This document shows, one piece after another, positions 18,583 to 27,187 of a DNA stretch of 64,000 nt. Numbering within the stretch: the first letter of the stretch is position 1; each line of letters begins with the position of its first letter. A program made the position numbers and the translations under genes. The stretch is from Bryobacterales bacterium F-183 (lineage in GTDB: Bacteria; Acidobacteriota; Terriglobia; Bryobacterales; Bryobacteraceae). Below the pieces are notes generated by a model. The model saw only the letters and a list, made by a program, of their open reading frames with translations, searched no databases and was not told where the DNA came from. The DNA is taken from positions 4,672,137 to 4,736,136 of the forward strand of contig AP025252.1 of NCBI GenBank assembly GCA_016865505.2, given 5' to 3'.

Positions 18583-18590
18583 GCCAAGGA

Positions 18591-20519
18591 ATGGAACGAA
18601 CGCCTCATTGTAACTTTGCCAAGATGGGAAGACACCGCTTGTTCAAACCGCAATCCATCTTCTGGCTGGCCCTTTGCTGGCTAGCGATAGCCGCCTTCCC
18701 GCCCCTGCCCTGGATGAGCGGCGTCGGGCTGGACGCCAGTTGGATCTGGGGCTTGAACTTGGCCGCACAGTCCAACCTGTTATTCGGCCGGGACATCGGA
18801 TTTACTTACGGTCCCCTTGGATTTTTGAACCAGCCGATCATCCCGCTCACCCCCGCCGCACCCTTCGTCACCTACGTCATGGGCATGTACGCGGCTTGGC
18901 TCCTGGTGCTCTACCGCATTCGGGACCACCGCGTCTTCGCCCTCTTCGCCGCCTTCGTCTACGTCTCGCTCGCCATTTGGCTCTGGGACATGTACGAGGT
19001 GCTGATGATTGGGCTCGCCGTATGCGCGATCATTGGCAGACGCAGTCGCCTCCCCGTCGTGATCCTCGCCTTCATGACCGGAGCCGCACCGCTACTGCGC
19101 CTGCACCAGTTGGTGGCCGGCGTTGCGCTCCTTGCATTTGCACTCTGGTGGCAGCGCGACAGCCGGCGCGAACTCTGGTGGCGGTCGGCGCCCCTCGTGG
19201 CCATAGCGTCGTTTACCGTCCTTTGGAAGGCAAGTGGACAGGACTTCGCGTACCTCGCGCCGTGGCTCCGTTCCTCATTTGAGATCGTCAACGGCTATAC
19301 GGAGGCCATGGCGTTGCCCGGCCCGATGTGGCAGGTGGCGACAGGAATCGTATCGCTCGCAGTAGCCGTAGGACTCGCCCTTTGGATCGCACCCGCCACT
19401 GTGGTCCCGGTCGCTGTCGTCGGCTTCCTGTTGTTCAAGCACGCCTTTGTCCGGCAGGACGCTCACGCCGCGCCGTTCCATTTCAAGATGGCAGCGTTGG
19501 CGCTCCTCTTATGGGCTCCCGCCATTGGCCTCGCCAGAAAAGAAGCCGCCGCAAAAACTTTCGCGATCCTCATGCTCGTGCTGGGCCTTTTCATCAGCGT
19601 GCCCATCTTCCCCTACATCCAGGAGAACCTGCAGGACCGCCTGACTCTCCGCTACCCGCGCCACTTCATCCCGGGCTATCTGGACTTCGAAACCTTCGTC
19701 GCAGGCCGTGCCGAAGGGCGCAAGCAGGAAATGCTCCCCAGCATTCTTGACAACAACGCCAAGCTCGCTATCGGCAACGCCACTGTCGACGTGCTCCCCA
19801 ATCAAATCGACGTCATCGGGGCAAACGGCCTCCGCTGGAGTCCGAGGCCCGTGTTCCAGTCCTACTCCGCCTACACGCCGTATCTCGATGCATGGAACGC
19901 CGCACACTATCGAAATGACACCAAGGCACCCGGCAAACTTCTCGTACACTGGCAGTTCATCGACGGGCGGCACATGCTGCTCGACGATCCGCTAACCTGG
20001 CGCGAAGCGCTGCTCCGCTATCGCTACCAGCAGGATGTGTCGATAGGTGCCGACCCGAAATGGGGACTCCTCCTCGAGCGCAAGCCGGTGCCGGATCAGT
20101 TCCAGCCAGTCACGTCACAAACCGCGGAGGTTCCGTGGGACCAGTGGATCGACGTTCCGCTGCGAGGCGACCGCGAACACGAACTCGTCACCATGAGCGT
20201 CCATGTCGAGTCCACCTGGACAGGCAAAGCGATCCGCCAGGTCCTTCGCGGGACAGCGATGTTCTTTGAGGTTCGTTATGAAGATGGAATGCAAGCGGTG
20301 TTTCGTGCCGTACGAGCCAATTTGGCCTCGGGCGCGATCGTCACGCCGCTGCCGCGTTATCTGGAAGAGGTTCGTCCGCTCTTTAACGGCGAATGGAAGC
20401 GCGTACCGGATATCGTCAAAATCCGTTTTCAAACAAATTCGCCGCAGCGGTTCGAGCCGGTACTGCATGTCCGATTCGAAAAGCTGCGGCGAATAGTCCC
20501 AGGGGGATTGGGAAACTGA
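18591..20519 (+). CDS. Large multi-pass membrane protein, possible GT-C-like enzyme
   Basis: A protein of 642 residues with about ten hydrophobic helices in the first 370 residues and a soluble C-terminal domain of about 270 residues. An early extramembrane loop reads LDASWIWGLNLAAQ then GRDIGFTYGPLGFL, an acidic-then-aromatic arrangement like the first loop of GT-C glycosyltransferases. I do not recognise the family with certainty. Position, divergent from a glycosyltransferase/epimerase pair, supports a surface-glycan role by inference only. The start is uncertain: the ATG at 18591 has AAGGA too close; a second ATG at 18624 also gives a good first membrane helix. Confidence 0.6.
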   Translation: MERTPHCNFAKMGRHRLFKPQSIFWLALCWLAIAAFPPLPWMSGVGLDASWIWGLNLAAQSNLLFGRDIGFTYGPLGFLNQPIIPLTPAAPFVTYVMGMYAAWLLVLYRIRDHRVFALFAAFVYVSLAIWLWDMYEVLMIGLAVCAIIGRRSRLPVVILAFMTGAAPLLRLHQLVAGVALLAFALWWQRDSRRELWWRSAPLVAIASFTVLWKASGQDFAYLAPWLRSSFEIVNGYTEAMALPGPMWQVATGIVSLAVAVGLALWIAPATVVPVAVVGFLLFKHAFVRQDAHAAPFHFKMAALALLLWAPAIGLARKEAAAKTFAILMLVLGLFISVPIFPYIQENLQDRLTLRYPRHFIPGYLDFETFVAGRAEGRKQEMLPSILDNNAKLAIGNATVDVLPNQIDVIGANGLRWSPRPVFQSYSAYTPYLDAWNAAHYRNDTKAPGKLLVHWQFIDGRHMLLDDPLTWREALLRYRYQQDVSIGADPKWGLLLERKPVPDQFQPVTSQTAEVPWDQWIDVPLRGDREHELVTMSVHVESTWTGKAIRQVLRGTAMFFEVRYEDGMQAVFRAVRANLASGAIVTPLPRYLEEVRPLFNGEWKRVPDIVKIRFQTNSPQRFEPVLHVRFEKLRRIVPGGLGN

Positions 20520-20543
20520 GCCCCGCAAGGCGAGGACTTAAAC

Positions 20544-21242
20544 TTAGTTCAGGTCCGGCAGGACGAGAAGCTCAAACGCGCCACCGGCCATCACCGGGTC
20601 GATCGCAACGATCGTGCGGGTGGTGCCACCCATCAGAACCAGGCGGCCCGAGTCGATCGCAACCGTCTTCGTACCGGCCACTGCAACGCGACCCTGATAC
20701 GCACCAGCGGGAACCGTCAGGTAGTGGCTGGCGAGAGCGAACGGAACCGAGGTCAGCGCCGGGGCGGCGGAACCGAGCGGAGCATAAGGCGTGGTCGCGT
20801 AGACGTCAACAGCCGGGGCGAGCGAAGCGCCGTGCACAACGCGAACTTTGGCCTGGCCAGCAGGCGCCGGGGTGGCATCGTCACCAGTACCCATGATGTG
20901 CAGCGAACCGTTGGAAACGCGGCCAAGAGCATAGAAAGTGTACGCGCGGCCGCCTTCGAGCGTGGCAGGCGTATTGGTATAGGCGGTGGTGCTCGTGCCG
21001 GTCAGGTTGATCGAGAAGGAGTAGCTACCCGGGGGCACCGGCGTGTACTCGGTGAAGTTCTTGAACTTCAGGTTCTCGAAGACAATGTTGCCATTGGCAA
21101 GGATGTCGACGGCAGGGGCGTCGGCCGCGGCATGAACCACGCGCACCCAGCTGACATTGCTGGGAACCTGGGCGGCTGCCGGTACGGCGGTCAGAGCCGC
21201 GATGCCGGACAGAAGGACGGCGGAGAAAGCAAATCGATTCAT
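20544..21242 (-). CDS. Exported DUF4397-domain protein
   Basis: A 232-residue secreted protein with a signal peptide (AFSAVLLSGIAALTAVPAAAQ). The DUF4397 signature appears twice: WVRVVHAAADAPAVDILANG near residue 31 and VRVVHGASLAPAVDVYATT near 133, each followed by beta strands and a PPGSY/PAGAY turn. It is likely an extracellular or periplasmic beta-sandwich protein; no activity is known. It stands alone, convergent with the membrane protein (24-bp gap), with its own promoter in 21243-21394. Confidence 0.85.
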   Translation of the reverse strand: MNRFAFSAVLLSGIAALTAVPAAAQVPSNVSWVRVVHAAADAPAVDILANGNIVFENLKFKNFTEYTPVPPGSYSFSINLTGTSTTAYTNTPATLEGGRAYTFYALGRVSNGSLHIMGTGDDATPAPAGQAKVRVVHGASLAPAVDVYATTPYAPLGSAAPALTSVPFALASHYLTVPAGAYQGRVAVAGTKTVAIDSGRLVLMGGTTRTIVAIDPVMAGGAFELLVLPDLN

Positions 21243-21375
21243 TGGTAGTTTTTACGCTCCGTAGCGAATAGTAGTTATCCGAACCGGGGTAACAGGCGAC
21301 AACTTCCCCGTTCGTACACCTGGATGCTACGAGAATCGATGCGATGTTAAATTTTTAAGAGAAAATTAATAAAGC

Positions 21376-21387
21376 GACCGGCCGGTC
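21376..21387. repeat. 12-bp perfect palindrome before the LmbE-like gene stop
   Basis: GACCGGCCGGTC is a perfect loopless palindrome in the AT-rich 21243-21394 gap, eight bases past the stop of the LmbE-like gene. It has no T-tract on either side, so it is not a normal terminator. It may be a protein-binding site or chance in a GC-rich genome. The rest of the gap is AT-rich and shows nothing else recognisable. Confidence 0.3.
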
Positions 21388-21394
21388 AACTTCA

Positions 21395-22123
21395 TTACTT
21401 TAGAAATGTCGCCGGACCCAGCTTGACGATGTCATCGATCGCCAGCGGTTCCTTCACCGCGAAGGGCTCGCCGAACTTCACACCGATCAAATCCCCATAA
21501 AAACGGGCCTGCGCTGCCAGTTTCTCGCGCATCTTGCGCTGCGCCTCGGCGTCGTAGATCGAATGATAGGAGAACAGCGCTTCCATCCGGCGTTCAAACT
21601 GCGCACTGATATCGACAATAAAGGAAGGTGTTGCCGTGCGGTATTGAGCGGAATATAAAACCTTATCCGGACTCTTCGCCACACTGTCTTCATCGAGTTT
21701 TTGCAACCCAGCTAGAAACGCAGCCTCATATCCGATCTCAGCCGTACGGTAATGATCGGGATGGCGCGCCTCCCAAAAGGGCAGAATCAGAGTCTTCGGC
21801 TGCAGGGTGCGGAAGATCGTGGCCAGCGTCATGCGGGCAGCAATCGTGTTGTCGATGCGCGCGTCCGGAAAGCGGCAGTTGCCTCGCCACTCTACCTCAA
21901 GCAGTTGGGCTGCATGCAGCGACTCCTGCATCCGCTGGTCAGCCGTCTCAACCGTCGTACCCATGTCGCCGGGTGTGAGATCCAGAATGCCCACGCGGTA
22001 CCCCGCTTGTGACATCTTGAGCAGCGTACCGCCGCAGGTCTGTTCGATCTGGTTGGGGTGGGCGGCAAGAGCCAGGACATCCAGTCCTGTCACTTCCGGA
22101 GATTCGTAGCGGAGGTCTCGCAT
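21395..22123 (-). CDS. PIG-L/LmbE-family (BshB1-like) protein lacking the canonical acidic active-site pair
   Basis: A 242-residue protein of the N-acetylglucosamine deacetylase family, closest in layout to the bacillithiol enzyme BshB1. The family blocks CGGTLLKMSQAGYRVGILDLTPGDMG, ARIDN and ARHPDH (121-124) are intact. The defining AHPDD motif, however, reads AHPNQ at 21-25: the general-base aspartate is Asn24 and the metal-ligand aspartate Gln25. H22, H121 and H124 remain. Zinc hydrolysis should therefore be impaired or altered. It follows the ECF sigma gene by 54 bp on the same strand. Family certain, activity uncertain. Confidence 0.8.
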   Translation of the reverse strand: MRDLRYESPEVTGLDVLALAAHPNQIEQTCGGTLLKMSQAGYRVGILDLTPGDMGTTVETADQRMQESLHAAQLLEVEWRGNCRFPDARIDNTIAARMTLATIFRTLQPKTLILPFWEARHPDHYRTAEIGYEAAFLAGLQKLDEDSVAKSPDKVLYSAQYRTATPSFIVDISAQFERRMEALFSYHSIYDAEAQRKMREKLAAQARFYGDLIGVKFGEPFAVKEPLAIDDIVKLGPATFLK

Positions 22124-22177
22124 GCAGGGGTCCGATATTCCAGCTTAAACGCTTTTGGCGGACCGGCAGTGCCGAAT

Positions 22178-22804
22178 CTACGCGAAAAGCGCGAGGAACC
22201 CTTCAGAACCTTTGTGCTTCCGCATGCGATTCCGCAGTTCCTGTCTGGCGCGCAACAAGCGGGACTTCGCCGCAGGAGCCGATATACCAAGCCGGCTTGC
22301 CACCTCCGGCATGGGCAACTCCTGCACGTCGCGGAGTTCCAACACCTTGCGAAGCGCCGGGGGAATCCGGCTGACTTCCTTATGTAGCACTTCTTTGATC
22401 TCGCGGCCGGCCAAATCGTGTTCCGGGTTCGGATCCTGATCCGGCAGTTCCAGGCCGTTCAGTGTGGAAGCAGACTCCGAATTCCACGGCTCGTCGAGGT
22501 GTAGCAGCCTTGCGCGCTTGGCCTTCCGCAACCGCATCAGGCACTGGTTCACCACGATGCGAGAGAGCCAGGTTGAGAATTTTGAATCCTGTTGAAACTG
22601 GTGAATTCGGGAGTAAGCCTTCCAGAGCGAGTTTTGGACCTCATCCTCCGCTTCTGCCGCGTCCCGGAGGATCGAAACCGCCAACTTGATGCAGGTGTTT
22701 TCGTGGCGTCGCACCAATTCCTCAAATGCGGCTTGATCTCCGCCCTGCGATCGTGTAACTAATTGATCATCAGGCTCAATGCGAATGAGTGTTGCGTCTG
22801 CCAT
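22178..22804 (-). CDS. RNA polymerase ECF-type sigma factor
   Basis: A 208-residue sigma-70 family factor with region 2 (AFEELVRRHENTCIKLAVSIL, then AEDEVQNSLWKAYSRIHQF and FSTWLSRIVVNQCLMRLRK) and region 4 (RIPPALRKVLELRDVQELPMPEVASRLGISAPAAKSRLLRARQELR). A 25-residue acidic linker separates them. No anti-sigma gene is adjacent; the next gene on the strand is the LmbE-like protein. It starts 26 bp from the divergent XRE-cupin regulator, so the two promoters must interleave. Confidence 0.92.
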   Translation of the reverse strand: MADATLIRIEPDDQLVTRSQGGDQAAFEELVRRHENTCIKLAVSILRDAAEAEDEVQNSLWKAYSRIHQFQQDSKFSTWLSRIVVNQCLMRLRKAKRARLLHLDEPWNSESASTLNGLELPDQDPNPEHDLAGREIKEVLHKEVSRIPPALRKVLELRDVQELPMPEVASRLGISAPAAKSRLLRARQELRNRMRKHKGSEGFLALFA

Positions 22805-22830
22805 AAGTTTTCCGATCTTGCGAGGCCCTA

Positions 22831-23562
22831 GTGGAAGAGCTTTCTGATTTTGAGCATAACAGCGCTTTGGACCCAGGTCTAGATCTCACTGAAAGTCATT
22901 TAAGTGAGGCAGAAAGTACCTCAGCGGAGTTCACTCCCACTAAACTCAAATCAGTTTCGGGTGAAGATGGCGAAAACACCATCCGCAACATGCTGTCCGC
23001 CTATGAAATTGGACGCAAGCTGCGCCAACTGCGTTTGAAGAAGAAGATTGGGCTGGTCGATCTCGGCCGCCACACCGGTTTGTCGGCTTCCATGCTGTCC
23101 CAACTTGAGAACGGCAAGCTGATTCCGACCCTGCCGACACTCGCCCGCATCGCCATGGTGTTCGACGTCGGCGTCGACCACTTCTTCGTCAATAAGCGCG
23201 GCAAGTACATCTTCTCGGTCGTCCGTGCGCAGGAACGTCTCCGCTTCCCTTCCGATCCGGACTCGCCCCGCCCGTCTTTCTTCTTTGAGTGCCTGGCCTA
23301 TCCGATCCAGGAAAAGTCGATTCAGTGTTATATGGCAGAGTTTCCCAAGCGTCTGGAAACAGAGGTGACGGAGCACTCACACCCCGGCGCCGAGTTCCTG
23401 CATGTGATCGAAGGGCAGTTGGAGATCCGATATCATGACGAAGTCACGCTGCTCTACGCGGGCGACAGCGTGTACTTTGACGCATCGGAAGAGCACACCT
23501 ACCGCGGCGTCTCCAAGTCGCCGGCCAAAGCGGTTGTCGTGACGGTGCTGCCGCGGGTCTAA
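22831..23562 (+). CDS. XRE-family regulator with C-terminal cupin domain
   Basis: A 243-residue protein with a GTG start. An acidic N-terminal extension of about 55 residues precedes a helix-turn-helix (GRKLRQLRLKKKIGLVDLGRHTGLSASMLSQLENGKLIPTLPTL is split over residues 62-105, recognition helix near SASMLSQLE). A double-stranded beta-helix cupin follows at about 165-240 with EHSHPGAEFLHVIEGQLEI and GDSVYFDASEEHTYRG. Such proteins sense small molecules through the cupin and repress or activate neighbouring genes. It heads a probable operon with a 59-residue peptide, a hypothetical protein and a nitrilase. Confidence 0.88.
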   Translation: MEELSDFEHNSALDPGLDLTESHLSEAESTSAEFTPTKLKSVSGEDGENTIRNMLSAYEIGRKLRQLRLKKKIGLVDLGRHTGLSASMLSQLENGKLIPTLPTLARIAMVFDVGVDHFFVNKRGKYIFSVVRAQERLRFPSDPDSPRPSFFFECLAYPIQEKSIQCYMAEFPKRLETEVTEHSHPGAEFLHVIEGQLEIRYHDEVTLLYAGDSVYFDASEEHTYRGVSKSPAKAVVVTVLPRV

Positions 23563-23563
23563 C

Positions 23564-23743
23564 GTGAAGAGAACACAGCTTTATTTGAAGGTCGAGTGTG
23601 ACCACGAAACGGATCGTGACGGGCAGCGCCTGACGGCCGAAATTCTACGCGGCATCGGCCGAATCTATGGCGTCCGCCTGGCAGAGTTGCAGAACTCCAT
23701 GACGGAAGATGTTGAACCCGAACCAGAAGAAGATGATTTCTAA
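23564..23743 (+). CDS. Small 59-residue protein of unknown function
   Basis: A GTG-started frame begins one base after the XRE-cupin stop and ends TAA at 23743, encoding 59 residues (KRTQLYLKVECDHETDRDG…, ending EPEPEEDDF). The middle (RLTAEILRGIGRIYGVR) looks like an amphipathic helix and the tail is very acidic. There is no convincing SD, so translation would be coupled to the upstream gene. Codon usage looks normal for the region, which supports coding. No family recognised. Confidence 0.55.
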   Translation: MKRTQLYLKVECDHETDRDGQRLTAEILRGIGRIYGVRLAELQNSMTEDVEPEPEEDDF

Positions 23744-23774
23744 CCGCTAGTCCACGGGTTTTCCACAGTTCCTT

Positions 23775-24665
23775 GTGAATTGCGAGGAAATCTCATTTTT
23801 CGATGTCCGATTGTCTCCCGTTCTCGCTTCCCTGATGAAGGCGAGAACCGTAATCGTGAATCCGGAACAACGTATCATCGTATTTCTCCACACCCATCGA
23901 ACACTGGTGGAATCACTCACTCTGGACATGGCCGTCGAGAGCGTGATTCAAGGCGTCTTTCTCGGGCCACCGCCCATCTCCAAGGACGAAGTCCGGCGCA
24001 TTGTCTCCGGGTGGGCGATGTTCAACGCTCCGGCCATGCTGCGGCGCCAACCAGTAAGCGGTCCAAAGGGCATCGGGCCGGATCCGCCACCTCCGGTTCC
24101 AATCAGCAATAGCGATTTGCTGGACAGCGTCAAAAAGGCTCTCAAAACTGTGACCGACGGCGTCAAGATCGGCAACGACAAACACAACGTCACCGTCCTT
24201 GTCACCGGCGCGGCGGTCAACTTGTTCGACGGTACAGTAACGCTCGAATCTTCCTGGACTGGAACCTTGGAGTTAGGCGTGAACGCGGGTCCGCTGCACT
24301 TTTCGGGAAAGCTGGGACAGGAAGAGTGGCAGATTGAGGTCACCTTTCCCAACGACACCGCCTTGCCCAGCGCCGCGAGTCTAGGCAAGGTCTTTGGCGA
24401 AGGCGAAGCCGCGATGCGCAAACTGGCGCGGGAAAGCCGCAACATCAAAAACCTGGATGACGCCAAGCGGATGACGGCCTTGCTTAAGCCGGAAATCGCC
24501 GCCGTGCAGGAGGCGGCGGACGCCGTGATGAAGATTGCCAAAAAAACCGAGTCGAAGGGCGGCTTCGACGTCGGCTTCAAGTTCGGCAATCCACCGCCGG
24601 GACCGAATCAGGAAGGGATACCGAAGGGCTACGAAGGGACCATCGTCTTTACGTACCGATGGTGA
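23775..24665 (+). CDS. Protein of unknown function
   Basis: A protein of 296 residues that I do not recognise. The first 55 residues (ARTVIVNPEQRIIVFLHTHRTLVESLTL) are hydrophobic-charged without a clear signal peptide. A Pro-rich spacer near 95-108 is followed by helices (LLDSVKKALKTVTDGVKIG), then alternating strands (VTVLVTGAAVNLFDGTVTLESSWTGTLELGV) and a helical stretch rich in Ala/Lys. The start is a GTG with no SD; an ATG at 23835 is possible. It lies between the 59-residue peptide and the nitrilase (16-bp gap), so is probably cotranscribed. Confidence 0.55.
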   Translation: MNCEEISFFDVRLSPVLASLMKARTVIVNPEQRIIVFLHTHRTLVESLTLDMAVESVIQGVFLGPPPISKDEVRRIVSGWAMFNAPAMLRRQPVSGPKGIGPDPPPPVPISNSDLLDSVKKALKTVTDGVKIGNDKHNVTVLVTGAAVNLFDGTVTLESSWTGTLELGVNAGPLHFSGKLGQEEWQIEVTFPNDTALPSAASLGKVFGEGEAAMRKLARESRNIKNLDDAKRMTALLKPEIAAVQEAADAVMKIAKKTESKGGFDVGFKFGNPPPGPNQEGIPKGYEGTIVFTYRW

Positions 24666-24681
24666 AGTACCGTGAAAGCAT

Positions 24682-25443
24682 ATGCGGATCAGCGTGGCCT
24701 TGGCGCAACTGCCGTTTCCAGAGACGCGGGAAGAGTCGGTTGAGGCTGCGGTAGCGGCGATTGCGGAGGCGGCGAGGAACGGCGCGTCGGTGGTCGCGTT
24801 TCCGGAATGCTTTGTGCCCGGCTATCGTGCGCCGGATCGCAACGTATTGCCTCCAGATGCGGCTTGGCTTGAGTCCGCCTGGGCCGTTGTCGCCAACGCC
24901 GCAGGAGAGCACAAGATCAACGTCGTGCTGGGTACGGAACGCCTCGTCCCTGAACGCGAACTGCCATTGGCCAGCGCACTAGTTGTGGATGCCTCAGGCA
25001 ATGTTGCGGGCTTTCAGGACAAGGTGCAGATTGACCCTTCGGAGGAGACGCTCTACGCGGCGGGCGTTGGCCGCAACCTTTTTCAAACAGCGGCGGGACT
25101 CCGCTTCGGCGTAGTGATCTGCCACGAAGGCTGGCGTTATCCGGAAACCGTGCGAGCGGCGGTGCAGCGTGGCGCGCACATCGTGTTTCATCCGCAGTTT
25201 CACGACTCGGGTCCTGCAGGTGGCTTTCATTCGCATGCCGTGCGTTGCCGGGCGGCGGAAAACACCTGCTATTTCGCGACCATCAATTACGCCGTGGCAG
25301 GCTCGCCCACAACATCTGCTATCGCGGCGCCTCCTGACGGCGAGATCGTCGCGTTGCAGCCTGCCGGACAAGCGGGCTTGCTGCTGGCCGAGTTGGACCT
25401 GTCCCTCGCCACCGGCTTGCTGGCATCGCGGCTGAAGAGCTAA
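24682..25443 (+). CDS. Carbon-nitrogen hydrolase (nitrilase superfamily)
   Basis: A 253-residue cytoplasmic amidase-type enzyme. The Glu-Lys-Cys triad is visible: E42 in [10 protein letters not shown]114 in FQDKVQ and C147 in [11 protein letters not shown]. The fold-defining strands and [12 protein letters not shown] are in place. Length fits single-domain omega-amidase or carbamoylase members; the substrate cannot be inferred. Its stop overlaps the convergent SnoaL-like gene by 4 bp. Confidence 0.88.
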   Translation: MRISVALAQLPFPETREESVEAAVAAIAEAARNGASVVAFPECFVPGYRAPDRNVLPPDAAWLESAWAVVANAAGEHKINVVLGTERLVPERELPLASALVVDASGNVAGFQDKVQIDPSEETLYAAGVGRNLFQTAAGLRFGVVICHEGWRYPETVRAAVQRGAHIVFHPQFHDSGPAGGFHSHAVRCRAAENTCYFATINYAVAGSPTTSAIAAPPDGEIVALQPAGQAGLLLAELDLSLATGLLASRLKS

Positions 25444-25862
25444 TTCGCAGGCAGCATGTTGCGGATGGCTGCGATCTTCCAGCCTTGCGGTGTTTTCTTG
25501 GCGACGATGCTCGCCCACATCTTTCGCGCCGGGTTGTTGTCGCCGACGATCTCGTAGCGACCGTCCGCAATCGCTACGTCCGCGCTGAGCATACGAACGG
25601 TTTCGACCGTGATGGTGCGGCGGCCGGAGTTGGCGCGCGAACTGGCCATTGAGCCTTTGACGACATTGTCGATGCCGCGGCGCCATTCGCCGGAGGACAC
25701 GAGTTGGTCTGCGTCGTTGGTGAATAGCGCTCGTACGGCCGCCTCATCGCGGGACTCGCGAGCGTCCACGTACTTTTGCACCAGCGCCCGAATGTCGGCG
25801 TCCTGCGCGAAGATCGGGCAGGCCGTCGCAAACACAAGCATCAAAATCAGTTTTCGCATCAT
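25440..25862 (-). CDS. Exported SnoaL-like (DUF4440/SgcJ) protein
   Basis: A 140-residue secreted protein with signal peptide [20 protein letters not shown]. The rest is an NTF2-like alpha+beta fold: [35 protein letters not shown] is characteristic of the SgcJ/DUF4440 subgroup, followed by four strands and [15 protein letters not shown]. Such domains bind small ligands or act as isomerases; no role can be assigned. Single gene, with promoter likely in 25863-25936 shared with the divergent PHP gene. Confidence 0.75.
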   Translation of the reverse strand: MMRKLILMLVFATACPIFAQDADIRALVQKYVDARESRDEAAVRALFTNDADQLVSSGEWRRGIDNVVKGSMASSRANSGRRTITVETVRMLSADVAIADGRYEIVGDNNPARKMWASIVAKKTPQGWKIAAIRNMLPAN

Positions 25863-25936
25863 AAATACATTACCTAATGAAAATGTTATGAACCGTCCAT
25901 CAGGATGAAACGGCTGCCCGATTACAGTTAGGATCG

Positions 25937-27055
25937 ATGAGCGACATCATCTTTTCCTGGGCTCCACCCGCCGCTGCGAAGTCCTTTCGAACCGGGGTTT
26001 CGCTGCATTCCCATACCAATCTATCCGAAGAGTCGCTGGACATTATTCCCCGCTACACCGCGAACGTGCCGTATCTCGGCTCGGAGATACGAAAGTTGGA
26101 GCGCCGCTTCCAGGAATGCACGGGACGCCCACTCGATTTCGCTCGTGCCTTCTGGACCCCGCCGTTGTCTCCGCGGCAGGCCTACGATCTCGAATGGAAG
26201 CAGATCGCGCATGATCTGGGTTTGTTTCCGCTGGTTTCGCTCACCGATCATGACAATGTACAGGCCGGCTATCAGTTGCGTGTGCTGAATCTGGACGTGC
26301 CGGTGTCGACGGAGTGGTCCGTTCCGTTTGGTCCGACGTTCTTTCATGTCGGCGTGCATAACCTGAAGCCATCGCGCGGCCACCAGATTATGGGGATGCT
26401 GTCGCAGGTGGGCGGCAAGCATTCTGCGCTCGAACTGCTGGCGTTTCTCAACGAAGACCCTGAGGTGCTGGTGGTGCTGAATCATCCGTTCTGGGATGAA
26501 GCAGGCGCAGGGCACACCGAACACGCCAATCTGTTGGGGGCGTTTCTGGAGCGGCACGGGGCGTACATCCATGCGCTGGAGTTGAATGGCTTGCGGCCCT
26601 GGCAGGAGAATCGCAAAGTCGCTTGGCTGGCCCGGCATACCGGACATCCTGTGATCTCGGGTGGCGATCGCCACGGGTGTGAGCCGAACTCGCTGCTCAA
26701 TCTCACTAACGCCACGAGCTTTTCGGAGTTTGCGGCGGAGGTCCGTTATGCCCAGCGGTCGACCGTGCTGTTTCAACCGCAGCACCGGGAGCCGATCAAG
26801 TACCGGACACTGCAGACCATGTGGCACATCATGCGCGAGTATCCCGAGAATGCGCCCGGCCGCCGGCACTGGGCCGACCGGGTGTTCTTCCGCGATCTGG
26901 AGACGAGCCACGCCCATCCATTGAGTTACTACTTCCGTAATGGGGAACCGGCCTTGATCCGGCGGTTTTCTGCGGCCTTGCGTATAGTGGAAAGTAGACG
27001 CGTTCGTGGCCTGTTGCGCTATGCGCTGGACAGCCAGGAACAGGCGCAGATCTGA
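25937..27055 (+). CDS. PHP-domain protein
   Basis: A 372-residue protein with the motifs of the polymerase-and-histidinol-phosphatase fold: SLHSHTNLS (23-31), LTDHDN, a glutamate in [15 protein letters not shown] and the late GGDRHG. These would bind two or three metals for phosphoesterase activity. An unusual 60-residue insertion separates the first and second motifs. The C-terminal 120 residues ([18 protein letters not shown]…) are outside the known domain. It precedes a glycosyltransferase gene by 132 bp, as PHP and glycosyltransferase genes often pair. Confidence 0.78.
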   Translation: MSDIIFSWAPPAAAKSFRTGVSLHSHTNLSEESLDIIPRYTANVPYLGSEIRKLERRFQECTGRPLDFARAFWTPPLSPRQAYDLEWKQIAHDLGLFPLVSLTDHDNVQAGYQLRVLNLDVPVSTEWSVPFGPTFFHVGVHNLKPSRGHQIMGMLSQVGGKHSALELLAFLNEDPEVLVVLNHPFWDEAGAGHTEHANLLGAFLERHGAYIHALELNGLRPWQENRKVAWLARHTGHPVISGGDRHGCEPNSLLNLTNATSFSEFAAEVRYAQRSTVLFQPQHREPIKYRTLQTMWHIMREYPENAPGRRHWADRVFFRDLETSHAHPLSYYFRNGEPALIRRFSAALRIVESRRVRGLLRYALDSQEQAQI

Positions 27056-27060
27056 TGCCT

Positions 27061-27100
27061 GATACCCATTTTGGGTATCTGCGTACCCTTTAAGGGTACG
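27061..27100. repeat. Two tandem TACCC-N5-GGGTA hairpins
   Basis: Positions 27061-27067 (GATACCC) pair with 27073-27079 (GGGTATC) around ATTTT, and 27082-27088 (CGTACCC) pair with 27094-27100 (GGGTACG) around TTTAA. The hairpins share the core TACCC-N5-GGGTA and lie 5 bp after the PHP stop. There is no T-tract. A related hairpin with GGTA-N5-TACC occurs at 33954-33976. Confidence 0.6.
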
Positions 27101-27187
27101 ACTGTGCCGAAGGGCTATCTGTTGCAAGGAAACCCAGGTTTGCGTCTGAGCGTACAGTTGAGTGTGAGCCGACAGAACGAATCGCCT

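Noticed and set aside
23759-23767. DnaA-box-like TTTTCCACA
   Set aside because: A single near-match without a cluster or AT-rich unwinding element; it does not support an origin here, and it lies 3 kb beyond the skew change.
27071-27187. N-terminal extension of the glycosyltransferase
   Set aside because: It spans the hairpin repeats and has no family match; the GT-B fold begins after the ATG at 27188.
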